From DASZZY01 sp036260395 (GTDB lineage Bacteria > Actinomycetota > UBA4738 > CALAEC01), in assembly GCA_036260395.1 (NCBI GenBank), contig DASZZY010000196.1, forward strand, positions 1 to 28,875: a DNA stretch of 28,875 nt, in the 5' to 3' direction. Shown here one piece after another: positions 10,123-16,740 of the stretch; position 1 is the first letter of the stretch; every line of letters starts with the position of its first letter. The notes beneath the pieces were generated by a model. The model made no database searches, had not been told where the DNA came from, and saw only the letters and a program-made list of their open reading frames with translations. Made by a program: the position numbers and the translations under genes.

Positions 10123-10872
10123 CTACCCGGGGGTATCGGCAGCAGCGGGGCCCCGACTTGAGTCCATCCTGGGAGGAATCCCGCCCACCAGGCGCTGGCC
10201 CGCCGGGCAGAGGTCGAGGAGCGGACACCGCTCGCAGAGTGGCCGACCGGCCCGGCACAGGGAGCGCCCGTGGCGGATCAACGCGACGTGGAAGGACACC
10301 CGCAAGCGAGGAGAGACGAGCGCCGCCAGCGTCTCGTGGGCCCGCATGGAGGTGGCCCGCGGCTCGAGCAACCCCAGCCGGGCGGCGACCCGGTGGACGT
10401 GCGTGTCCACCGGCAGCGCGGGGCGGCCCAGCGAGAACGCCAGCACGCACGCGGCGGTCTTCGGGCCAACGCCGGGGAGTGACAGGAGGTACGCGGTCAC
10501 CTCCTCGTCGGAGGCTCCCGCCATCCACGAGAGATCCAGCCGCCCCTCGCGGCGCTCGATCTCGCGCAGGATCGCCTGGATGCGGGGCGCCTTGGTGTTC
10601 GCCAGCCCCCCGGGGCGGATGGCCTCGACCACCGCTGCCTCCGGGGCCGCCGCCAGCGCCTCCCACGTCGGGAACCGCCGGCGGAGCGCCGCGAACGCCC
10701 GACCGCTGTTCGCGTCGCTGGTGTTCTGCGACAGGATCGTGAGCACCAGCTCCTCGAGCGGATCGAGGCCGCGCGGGGGGTCGAGCGGCCCGTAGGCCCG
10801 CCGCAGGCGGCGGTGGATCTCTCGGACGAGTTCGGGGCCCGGCGAGGTGCGCGCTCGTTCGCGTCGGCTCAC
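10123..10872 (-). CDS. nth: Endonuclease III (DNA glycosylase/AP lyase)
   Basis: This base-excision repair enzyme removes oxidised pyrimidines and nicks the abasic site. It has 249 aa. The helix-hairpin-helix LPGVGPKTA (132-140) carries the catalytic Lys138. The catalytic Asp is D156 in LPVDTHVHRV. The 4Fe-4S cluster ligands C206, C213, C216 and C222 have the classical C-x6-C-x2-C-x5-C spacing. The start is GTG 10872, whose first base is the last base of the dnaB TAG stop (TAGTG). The frame is open further upstream, but that part is a shadow of dnaB. Early residues include ILSQNTSDANS where E. coli Nth has LLSAQATDVSVN. Confidence 0.92.
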   Translation of the reverse strand: MSRRERARTSPGPELVREIHRRLRRAYGPLDPPRGLDPLEELVLTILSQNTSDANSGRAFAALRRRFPTWEALAAAPEAAVVEAIRPGGLANTKAPRIQAILREIERREGRLDLSWMAGASDEEVTAYLLSLPGVGPKTAACVLAFSLGRPALPVDTHVHRVAARLGLLEPRATSMRAHETLAALVSPRLRVSFHVALIRHGRSLCRAGRPLCERCPLLDLCPAGQRLVGGIPPRMDSSRGPAAADTPG

Positions 10873-12224
10873 TAAGCCCGAGCGTAGTTCAGGAACTGGG
10901 TGAGGTCCGAGCGAAACGTCAGCGTGACCTTCCCCTGCGGCCCGTTCCGGTGCTTGGCCACGATGGCCTCGGCCACGCCCTTGACGGCCGGGTCGTCGGA
11001 GTAGACCTCCTCGCGATGGATGAACATCACGACGTCCGCATCCTGCTCGAGCGCTCCGGATTCTCTCAGATCGGCCAATTGAGGCCTCTTGTCCGTTCGG
11101 CGCTCGGGGTCGCGGTTCAGCTGGGACACCGCGATCACCGGGACGTCGAGCTCCTTGGCCAGGAGCTTGAGCGAGCGCGAGATCTCGGCAACCTCCTGTT
11201 GGCGGCTCTCGACGCGCTGATGGCTGGCCATCAGCTGCAGGTAGTCGACGATGATCAGCGCCAGGCCCTCGGACCGGGCGGCGAGCTTCCTGGCCTTCGA
11301 GCGGATGTCGAGGATCGTGACGTTGCCCGAGTCGACGATGTAGAGCGGCGCCCGGTCGAGCGTGGCCGCCGCCTCGACGATGCGGCCCCAGTCCTCGGCG
11401 GCGACCATGTTCTTGCGGACCCTGTCCTGGGGGACGCGCGCCTCCGAGCACAGCACCCGCATGCCGATCTCCATGCGCGACATCTCCAGCGAGAACATCG
11501 CCACCGGGCCCCCTCCCACGGCCACGTTGCGGGCCACGTTCGTGACGAGCGACGACTTCCCGATCCCCGGTCGGGCGGCCACGATCACGAGGTTCCCCCT
11601 CTGGAGGCCCTGGAGGAGGTCGTCGAGGTCGCGGAACCCCGTGGCGAGCCCCACCAGGCCGGTCCGCTCGTGGAGGCGCTCGAGGTCCTCCATGCTGCGG
11701 TGGACCAGCTCGGACAGCGCCACGATCTCGTCGCGAGCGTGGCGGCGGGAGACCCCGTAGATCAGCCCCTCGGCCAGGTCGGCGAACCCGTCGGGGTCCT
11801 CGGGGATGTCGTACGCGCCCTGGACGACCTGCGACGCCGCGGAGATCAGCCGGCGCAGGAGCGCGTGCTCGGAGACGATCCGGCCGTAGTGCCCGGCGCT
11901 GGCCGGGGTGCCCACCGTCTCGACCAGGTGGTGGATGTAGAGCGCCCCGCCGGCCGGATCGAGCGTTCCCCGGCGGCGGAGCTCCTCGACGGCGGTGATG
12001 GCGTCGACGGGCTCCCCCCGTGCGTAGAGGTTCGCCAGCGCGTCGAAGATCTGCCGGTGGCCGCTCTTATAGAAGTCGTCGGAACGCAGGCCCTGGTCGG
12101 TGACCTGGGCGATGGCTTCGCCCGAGAGCATCATGGCCCCGAGGACCGACTGCTCCGCCTCCAGGTTGTGCGGCGGAACCCGCTCCTGGCGCGCCGGTCT
12201 GATCGAATCAGCCTGCTGAGCCAT
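10872..12224 (-). CDS. dnaB: Replicative DNA helicase DnaB
   Basis: This hexameric helicase opens the replication fork. It has 450 aa, the normal length without insertion. The N-terminal domain is residues 15-120 (PPHNLEAEQSVLGAMMLS). The RecA-like motor has Walker A ARPGIGKSS (217-225), followed by MFSLEMSRMEIGMRVLCSEA, the Walker B region IIVDYLQLM and QLADLRESGALEQDADVV. There is no intein at the usual Walker A or later insertion sites, unlike many mycobacterial dnaB genes. It is next to rplI as in many bacteria, with about 200 bp between, and has its own promoter at 12255-12284. The ATG at 12224 has a GGGGAGAGGCGGG leader. Confidence 0.97.
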   Translation of the reverse strand: MAQQADSIRPARQERVPPHNLEAEQSVLGAMMLSGEAIAQVTDQGLRSDDFYKSGHRQIFDALANLYARGEPVDAITAVEELRRRGTLDPAGGALYIHHLVETVGTPASAGHYGRIVSEHALLRRLISAASQVVQGAYDIPEDPDGFADLAEGLIYGVSRRHARDEIVALSELVHRSMEDLERLHERTGLVGLATGFRDLDDLLQGLQRGNLVIVAARPGIGKSSLVTNVARNVAVGGGPVAMFSLEMSRMEIGMRVLCSEARVPQDRVRKNMVAAEDWGRIVEAAATLDRAPLYIVDSGNVTILDIRSKARKLAARSEGLALIIVDYLQLMASHQRVESRQQEVAEISRSLKLLAKELDVPVIAVSQLNRDPERRTDKRPQLADLRESGALEQDADVVMFIHREEVYSDDPAVKGVAEAIVAKHRNGPQGKVTLTFRSDLTQFLNYARA

Positions 12225-12254
12225 CCCGCCTCTCCCCGACAGACGACGGGGCGA

Positions 12255-12284
12255 ACCCTAGGAGGGCCGCCCTGTGCGTATCAA
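12255..12284 (-). promoter_or_regulatory. Candidate dnaB promoter
   Basis: On the minus strand TTGATA (12284-12279), an 18-bp spacer and TAGGGT (12260-12255) precede dnaB. The predicted start is near 12248, about 24 nt before the ATG. Confidence 0.5.
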
Positions 12285-12335
12285 GGAGGACGACCTGGGG
12301 ATGTCCTTTGGAAACCGCGGTATACGCAGCGTGAC

Positions 12336-12429
12336 CTGCGCCGTTGGGCGCAGCTTCTTGTCGCTGTTTCTCGATGCGGCGCATGCCGCGAGCGTATAGC
12401 CCCCTACCGACACGCCCGACGGCGGGCGT
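12336..12429. other. Structured intergenic region between rplI and dnaB (three hairpins)
   Basis: Three stem-loops lie close together. At 12336-12353, CTGCGCC / loop GTTG / GGCGCAG forms a perfect 7-bp stem. At 12376-12389 there is GCGGC / GCAT / GCCGC. At 12412-12429, ACGCCCG / ACGG / CGGGCGT starts inside the rplI stop codon. None has a clear U-run in the direction of the flanking genes, so they are not textbook terminators. The 12336 hairpin is followed by a T-rich stretch only on the plus strand. They may attenuate read-through from rplI or belong to a leader. The rest of 12225-12428 holds only the dnaB promoter. Confidence 0.45.
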
Positions 12430-12875
12430 CAGCCGGCGACGACGTCGACCGTGACGGTGGCGTTGACCTCCGGGTGGAGGTGCACGCTCACCTCGTGCGC
12501 GCCGAGGCTCCGGATCGGCTGGTCGAGGTGGATCTGCCGCCGGTCCACCTTGGCGTCGAGCTGCTGCGCGATCTGGTCGGCGATGTCCTGGGCGGTGATC
12601 GAGCCGAACAGCCGTCCCTCCTCACCGGCCCGTGCGGCCAGCCGCACCGGGGCCTTCGTCAGGCGGGCGGCCAGCGCGTCGGCCTCGCCCCGGACACGGC
12701 GGAGACGCTCGTCGTGCCCCGCCCTCAGCCGCTCGGAATGCCTGATGGCGCCCCGGGTGGCCGGGGCGGCCAGACCCCGGGGGATCAGGTAGTTCCGGGC
12801 GTAGCCGTCGGCGACCTGGACGATGTCACCGGGGCTGCCGAGCTTCTCGACCTGCTTCTGGAGGATGATCCTCAT
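12429..12875 (-). CDS. rplI: 50S ribosomal protein L9
   Basis: This large-subunit protein binds 23S rRNA near the L1 stalk. At 148 aa it is the standard length. The N-domain starts MRIILQKQVEKLGSPGDIVQ and contains the family signature DGYARNYLIPRGLA. A long connecting helix is followed by the C-domain (GRLFGSITAQDIADQI). ATG 12875 overlaps the rpsR stop (ATGA), which decides the start. Upstream residues in the same frame are a shadow of rpsR. Confidence 0.97.
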   Translation of the reverse strand: MRIILQKQVEKLGSPGDIVQVADGYARNYLIPRGLAAPATRGAIRHSERLRAGHDERLRRVRGEADALAARLTKAPVRLAARAGEEGRLFGSITAQDIADQIAQQLDAKVDRRQIHLDQPIRSLGAHEVSVHLHPEVNATVTVDVVAG

Positions 12876-13138
12876 CGCGTCGAGTACGGCAGCAGCGCCA
12901 TCTCGCGAGCGTTCTTCACCGCGGCGGCCACGTCGCGCTGGTGCTGGGAGCAGGTCCCGGTCACCCGCCGCGCCCGGATCTTGCCGCGGTCGGAGACGAA
13001 CCGCCGCAGCAGCCCGGTGTCCTTGTAATCGACGTAGTCGACCCGGTCCCGGCAGAAGATGCAGACCTTCTTCCGCTGTTTCTTCTGCCACGCGTCGTCG
13101 GTGCGCTCTCTCCGCTCTCGCTTCCGCTTCCGTGCCAG
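12872..13138 (-). CDS. rpsR: 30S ribosomal protein S18, zinc-binding type, CTG start
   Basis: This small-subunit protein pairs with S6 on the platform. The 88-aa product has a basic N-terminus, KKVCIFCRDRVDYVDYKDT, then LLRRFVSDRGKIRARRVTG and ALLPYSTR at the end, all typical of S18. CIFC plus Cys and His in TCSQHQRDV indicate the zinc-binding (C+) form. There is no ATG, GTG or TTG in frame between the preceding in-frame stop (inside the ssb 3' end) and the conserved core. The only initiator-like codon is CTG at 13138, preceded by GAGGAGG with an 8-nt spacer. It lies between ssb (13-bp gap) and rplI (4-base overlap). Confidence 0.93.
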   Translation of the reverse strand: MARKRKRERRERTDDAWQKKQRKKVCIFCRDRVDYVDYKDTGLLRRFVSDRGKIRARRVTGTCSQHQRDVAAAVKNAREMALLPYSTR

Positions 13139-13146
13139 TCTGGTTC

Positions 13147-13153
13147 CCTCCTC
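13147..13153 (-). promoter_or_regulatory. Strong Shine-Dalgarno GAGGAGG of rpsR
   Basis: GAGGAGG on the minus strand (13153-13147) ends 8 nt before the CTG at 13138 and overlaps the ssb stop codon. It decides the non-canonical start of rpsR. Confidence 0.75.
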
Positions 13154-13589
13154 AGCCGATCGGGGGCTCCTCCGGCGACTCGCCGCCGGCCCCCACGCTC
13201 ACCGTCTCGCTCCAGTCGCCGCTCGACCGCTGCTGGCGCTCCACCTTGGCGGTGGCCCACCGCAGGCTCGGCCCGATCTCGTCGGCCTCGATCTCCACGG
13301 TCGAGCGCGTCTCGCCCTCCTGCGTCTCCCACGACCGGGACCGCAGCCGGCCAACCACGACCACTCGGCTGCCGCGGGTCAGCGACTCGGCCACGTTCTC
13401 GCCCAGCGTCCGCCAGGCGTTCACCCGGAAGAACGACGTCTCGCCGTCCTTCCACTCGCCCGACTGATCCCGGTACCGCCGGTTGACGGCCACCCGGAAG
13501 TTGGCCACGGCAGCCCCGTTCGGGGTGTACCGCAGCTCGGGGTCATCGGTGAGGTTCCCCACGATGACGACCTGGTTGTCTCCTGCCAT
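13152..13589 (-). CDS. ssb: Single-stranded DNA-binding protein
   Basis: SSB coats single-stranded DNA during replication and repair. The OB fold (about residues 1-105) is clear: NQVVIVGNLTDDPELRYTPN, VANFRVAVNRRYRD, FFRVNAWRTLGENVAESLTR and the strand GSRVVVVGRLRSRSWE. The start is placed at ATG 13589 (MAGDNQVVIV); a GTG four codons earlier is possible. The total is about 145 aa. The C-terminal linker is short, and the protein ends ESPEEPPIG instead of the usual acidic tip ending in Pro-Phe. It lies in the conserved order rpsF-ssb-rpsR-rplI. Confidence 0.95.
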   Translation of the reverse strand: MAGDNQVVIVGNLTDDPELRYTPNGAAVANFRVAVNRRYRDQSGEWKDGETSFFRVNAWRTLGENVAESLTRGSRVVVVGRLRSRSWETQEGETRSTVEIEADEIGPSLRWATAKVERQQRSSGDWSETVSVGAGGESPEEPPIG

Positions 13590-13660
13590 CACGATCACCA
13601 CCCTGCCGAACTCGTCCCCCCGGCGGCTCGGCGGACCGCCGGAGGAGGGGAAGTCCTTCC

Positions 13661-13948
13661 CTACGCCGCCAGACGCACGACCTTGAACCGCATGACCTCG
13701 TCGGCCAGGGAGAGGACCCGGTCCAGTTCGGCGAGGGCGTCACCGTCGCCCGTGAACTGAGCCACCAGGTAGAACCCCTCGGTCTTGCGGTCGAGCTCGT
13801 AGGCCAGCTTCCGCCGGCCCCACCGGTCCACGCCGGACACCTCGCCGCCGTGCTCCGACACGATGCTCGTGACCCGATCCACGATCCCGCCGACGGTTGC
13901 CTCGTCGGCCTCGGGCTCGAGGATCAGCATGATCTCGTACCGCCTCAG
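13661..13948 (-). CDS. rpsF: 30S ribosomal protein S6, probable CTG start
   Basis: S6 binds S18 on the 30S platform. The protein (about 95 aa) reads RRYEIMLILEPEADE, then WGRRKLAYELDRKTEGFYLV and VLSLADEVMRFKVVRL, all standard. Two starts compete. GTG 13957 gives an extra MARL but overlaps the Shine-Dalgarno AGAGGAGG (13957-13964) itself. CTG 13948 gives the family-typical opening M-R-R-Y-E and lies 8 nt after that Shine-Dalgarno, exactly the spacing seen for rpsR. CTG is preferred here, but the GTG start is not excluded. It is the first gene of the ribosomal/replication operon. Confidence 0.9.
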   Translation of the reverse strand: MRRYEIMLILEPEADEATVGGIVDRVTSIVSEHGGEVSGVDRWGRRKLAYELDRKTEGFYLVAQFTGDGDALAELDRVLSLADEVMRFKVVRLAA

Positions 13949-14005
13949 ACGTGCCACCTCCTCTGGTCTGTCGGCCCCCAGGGGGAGCAGGAGTGGTCGC
14001 CGGCC

Positions 14006-14011
14006 AGTGTA
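14006..14011 (-). promoter_or_regulatory. -10 box TACACT of the rpsF operon
   Basis: TACACT on the minus strand lies about 58 bp before the rpsF start, giving a leader of roughly 45-50 nt. No convincing -35 box is seen. Confidence 0.4.
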
Positions 14012-14066
14012 GCACCGGGCCCCTCCAGCCGACCGTGAGGCTAGCAGGGGGGTCTGACACGCCCGC

Positions 14067-15158
14067 CTACTCCTGGGCCTGGAGCAGCCACGAGGCGAAC
14101 CGCCACAGGTCCCTGAGGTCGCGCGCGGCGGCCAGCCAGCTGCCCGGCCGGTCGAAGTCGACGTGGCGGAACCCGCCCACGGTCACCACCCGGGCCTGCG
14201 GCAGGTCGCGCTTGAGCCGGACCACCTCGCCGAAGGGGACGGCCGGGTCAGTGGTGGAATGGAGGGCGATGACCGGCGCGTCGATACGGTCGGCGACCGA
14301 GGACGGCGAGAACCGCTCCAGCAGGTCCTTCATCCGCTCGGGGAGCCGCTCGGCCAGCCGGAACGTCGCCCGGGGATCGCGGTTCGACAGGAACTCGTAT
14401 AGCGCGCGGCTGCCCGGGGGCAGCTCGGAAGGGTCCCCCCCTCCGCGCAGCGCGCGGCGGAGGTCGTCCTCGAGCCCCTCGGGGGCCATCTCGACGGCGT
14501 GGCGGCGCAGGAGCTCGTCCGCCAGCGGGTGCGCGTCCCATGGGAACGACCGCCCCCCGACCAGCGACGTCCCGGTGGTCACGGCCTGGATGACGCCCAC
14601 CAGGTCGAAGTAGGCCCCGAACACGGCCACCAGCGCCAGGCGGCCCTGGAGCCGGGGATCCGCCGCCGCCACCAGGGCGAACGACCCGCCGTACGAGATC
14701 CCCAGGACCGCGGGCCGCCCCACCGCCCCGGGGTGCCGGTCCAGCGCCAACAGGGACCGGACGATCCGCTCGATGTCCTCGGCGGAGAACCGCCGTTCGG
14801 ACAGGATGAGATCCGGGACGAACACCAGGCGCCCGGTGCGGGCCACGGCCCGGGCCAGGCGGATGGCCCGGGGATCGTCCTTGCCCTGGGGAGCGGCCCC
14901 GGGGAGCACCAGCACCGGCGGCGCTGGCCGCTCCGGCTGGTAGAGGTGGCCCGTCACCCCGTCCAGTTCGGCGTCCCTCCGCCGCACGGCGGGGGCGAAC
15001 GGCCGGGGCACCCTGCCGCCGAGGGCCTCGACCAGCAGGGGGATGGCCTTGGCCCGGGCCCGGACCGGCGGCAGGGCGGCCCCCACGCTCATCACCAGCA
15101 CGACGGCCTCGACGGCGAGGAGCAGCCAGGGACCGACCTGCGATCGGCGAGCCGCCAC
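14067..15158 (-). CDS. Alpha/beta hydrolase with N-terminal signal anchor
   Basis: This is a predicted serine hydrolase of 363 aa. An N-terminal hydrophobic segment at about residues 10-29 suggests export or membrane anchoring. The nucleophile elbow is GISYGGS with S155. The acidic residue is probably the Asp in HSTTDPAVPFG, and the His is in GGFRHVDFD near the C-terminus. VLVLPGAAPQGKDD contributes the oxyanion region. The substrate is unknown; dienelactone-hydrolase- or esterase-like folds are the nearest match. The start is GTG 15158. A TAGCCT box lies 9 nt before it without a Shine-Dalgarno, so a leaderless transcript is possible. It follows panB by 37 bp. Confidence 0.8.
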   Translation of the reverse strand: MAARRSQVGPWLLLAVEAVVLVMSVGAALPPVRARAKAIPLLVEALGGRVPRPFAPAVRRRDAELDGVTGHLYQPERPAPPVLVLPGAAPQGKDDPRAIRLARAVARTGRLVFVPDLILSERRFSAEDIERIVRSLLALDRHPGAVGRPAVLGISYGGSFALVAAADPRLQGRLALVAVFGAYFDLVGVIQAVTTGTSLVGGRSFPWDAHPLADELLRRHAVEMAPEGLEDDLRRALRGGGDPSELPPGSRALYEFLSNRDPRATFRLAERLPERMKDLLERFSPSSVADRIDAPVIALHSTTDPAVPFGEVVRLKRDLPQARVVTVGGFRHVDFDRPGSWLAAARDLRDLWRFASWLLQAQE

Positions 15159-15195
15159 ACCGCGGGCAGGCTATCGCAGCCCGGCGCCCGGCGAC

Positions 15196-15984
15196 CTACG
15201 AGTACGAGTGCTCGGCGTCGGGGAACGTCCCGGCCTCGACCTCCGAGGCGAACGCCCGGACGGCGCGGTCGATCTCCTGGCGCAGGTTCGCGTACGGCTT
15301 CACGAACTTCGGGTACCTGCCGGACCCCATGCCGAGGAGGTCCGTGACCACCAGGACCTGCCCGTCGCAGTGCGGCCCGGCGCCGATCCCGATCGTGGGC
15401 ACCGAGGCGGACTCCGTTACCCGCCGGGCCACCTCGGACGGGATCCCCTCCAGCACCAGCGAGAACACCCCCGACTTCTCGAGGCCCAACGCGTCCTCCA
15501 GCAGGCGCTCGGCGGCCTCGTCGGTACGGGCCTGGACCCGGTAGCCGCCCATGGCGTGCACCGACTGCGGCGTCAGCCCCAGGTGCCCCATGACGGGGAT
15601 CCCGGCGGACACCAGCGTGGCGGCCAGCTCGAACAGCGGCCCCTCGACCTTGACGGCGTGCATGCTCCCCTCTTTCAGGAACCGCCCGGCGTTGCGGACC
15701 GCCTCCTCCGGCGAGGTCTGGTACGACAGGAACGGCATGTCGCCCACGAGGAGGGCGTCCCGGGCGCCGCGGGCCACGGCCCGGCAGTGGTGGAGCATCT
15801 CCTCCATCGTCACCGGGAGCGTGGTGTCGTAGCCCAGGATCACCTGGGCCAGCGAGTCACCGACGAGGAGCACCGGGATGCCGGCCTCGTCGAGGATGCG
15901 GGCGGTCGGGAAGTCGTACGCCGTCAGCATGGCGAAGCGGCGGCGGTCGGCCTTCCAGGCCGCGAGGTCGTGGATCGTGGTCAC
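15196..15984 (-). CDS. panB: 3-methyl-2-oxobutanoate hydroxymethyltransferase (pantothenate synthesis)
   Basis: It transfers a hydroxymethyl group from methylene-tetrahydrofolate to ketoisovalerate, the first step to pantoate and coenzyme A. It has 262 aa, normal length. Metal-binding residues match E. coli PanB: D43 (VGDSL), D82 (VGDMPF) and E114 (KVEG). The catalytic Glu lies in LVLEGIP. MGHLGLTPQSVHAMGGYRVQ and IGIGAGPHCDGQVLV are also present. The start is GTG 15984, with AAGGAGG at 8-nt spacing. A -10 box TACAAT (16047-16052) supplies its own promoter. No panC or panD is nearby. Confidence 0.95.
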   Translation of the reverse strand: MTTIHDLAAWKADRRRFAMLTAYDFPTARILDEAGIPVLLVGDSLAQVILGYDTTLPVTMEEMLHHCRAVARGARDALLVGDMPFLSYQTSPEEAVRNAGRFLKEGSMHAVKVEGPLFELAATLVSAGIPVMGHLGLTPQSVHAMGGYRVQARTDEAAERLLEDALGLEKSGVFSLVLEGIPSEVARRVTESASVPTIGIGAGPHCDGQVLVVTDLLGMGSGRYPKFVKPYANLRQEIDRAVRAFASEVEAGTFPDAEHSYS

Positions 15985-16046
15985 GGCTCGCGCCTCCTTT
16001 CCGGACGGGGGCTCGTTCGGCCCACCGGAGTGCACGGCTCGACGCG

Positions 16047-16052
16047 ATTGTA
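16047..16052 (-). promoter_or_regulatory. -10 box TACAAT of panB
   Basis: TACAAT on the minus strand would start transcription near 16040, with a leader of about 56 nt carrying the panB ribosome binding site. The -35 region is weak. Confidence 0.4.
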
Positions 16053-16067
16053 CGCCGCAGCCGCGGA

Positions 16068-16658
16068 TCAGGAGGACGGGAACTCGAGCACGAGGCGGTC
16101 CGGCCGCGCGTCGACCACGAAGCACGCCTTCCGGGACAGGCCGATGGCCCAGGTCACCGTGGCCTCGAAGTCCCCGAGCTGCTCGAGCTCCAGGACCGTC
16201 CCGAACCCGGGCTTCAGCTCGGTGGGCCCGGTGTAGATCTGAACGGGCTGCTCTCCGGAGAGGTCGACGCCGAACGCCGAGAACACCACGACGACGAACG
16301 TCTGGCCCTCCACCTCGGCCGGCGCGCCCTCCCCGCCGGTGCTCAGCGTCTCGGCGAACTTCACGAAGTGCGAGGGCGGGCGGCTCAGGCCCGCGTCGCG
16401 CGGCCGGAACTGGAACGTCACCCGCTCGACGCCGGCCCGCCGTTCGACGTCGACGTTCACGAAGTCGGGGATGTTCCGGGGGCTGCCGCCGCCGCGCCCT
16501 CGGCACGAGGCGCCGGGGAGCGATGCCGGCGAGGCGCGGGTCGGCGTGGGCTCGCCGGGGGACGGCTCGGCGGGCGAGCCTCGCGAGGCGGGCGGCGCCT
16601 CGCCCCCACAGGCCGCCGCCAAGAGGAGCCCCAGGACCAGCGCGATCGGCCGGCGCAC
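16068..16658 (-). CDS. Hypothetical lipoprotein with an AMIN-like C-terminal domain
   Basis: The 196-aa protein starts with a lipoprotein signal peptide (MRRPIALVLGLLLAAAC, lipidation Cys17). A Pro/Ser/Gly-rich linker runs to about residue 60. A beta-rich domain follows with GVERVTFQFR, QPVQIYTGP, FEATVTWAIGL and DRLVLEFPSS at the very end. This strand pattern resembles the AMIN-like domain of actinobacterial lipoproteins, but the match is by eye. It is probably attached to the outer face of the membrane; its function is unknown. The start is GTG 16658. TAGACT lies 6 nt upstream and there is no Shine-Dalgarno, so a leaderless mRNA is likely. It is divergent from the aldehyde dehydrogenase. 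Confidence 0.75.
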   Translation of the reverse strand: MRRPIALVLGLLLAAACGGEAPPASRGSPAEPSPGEPTPTRASPASLPGASCRGRGGGSPRNIPDFVNVDVERRAGVERVTFQFRPRDAGLSRPPSHFVKFAETLSTGGEGAPAEVEGQTFVVVVFSAFGVDLSGEQPVQIYTGPTELKPGFGTVLELEQLGDFEATVTWAIGLSRKACFVVDARPDRLVLEFPSS

Positions 16659-16664
16659 GGGCGC

Positions 16665-16670
16665 AGTCTA
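16665..16670 (-). promoter_or_regulatory. -10 box TAGACT, leaderless start of the lipoprotein gene
   Basis: TAGACT on the minus strand is followed by exactly 6 nt and then the GTG start codon at 16658, with no room for a ribosome binding site. Confidence 0.55.
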
Positions 16671-16705
16671 TCCCGCGGAGGTTCCGTGACCGGCGGTCAC
16701 TGGCG

Positions 16706-16711
16706 TATCCT
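16706..16711 (+). promoter_or_regulatory. -10 box TATCCT of the aldehyde dehydrogenase gene
   Basis: TATCCT lies 29 bp before the ATG, followed by GAGGAGG near the start codon. No convincing -35 is seen. Confidence 0.35.
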
Positions 16712-16740
16712 CCTGCCAGCCCGTCCACCGAGGAGGCCCG

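Noticed and set aside
10872..12224. Intein in dnaB
   Set aside because: The helicase motifs run without interruption and the length is normal.
12336..12353. Rho-independent terminator on the plus strand
   Set aside because: The hairpin is followed by a T-rich stretch on the plus strand, but no plus-strand gene lies upstream that it could terminate.
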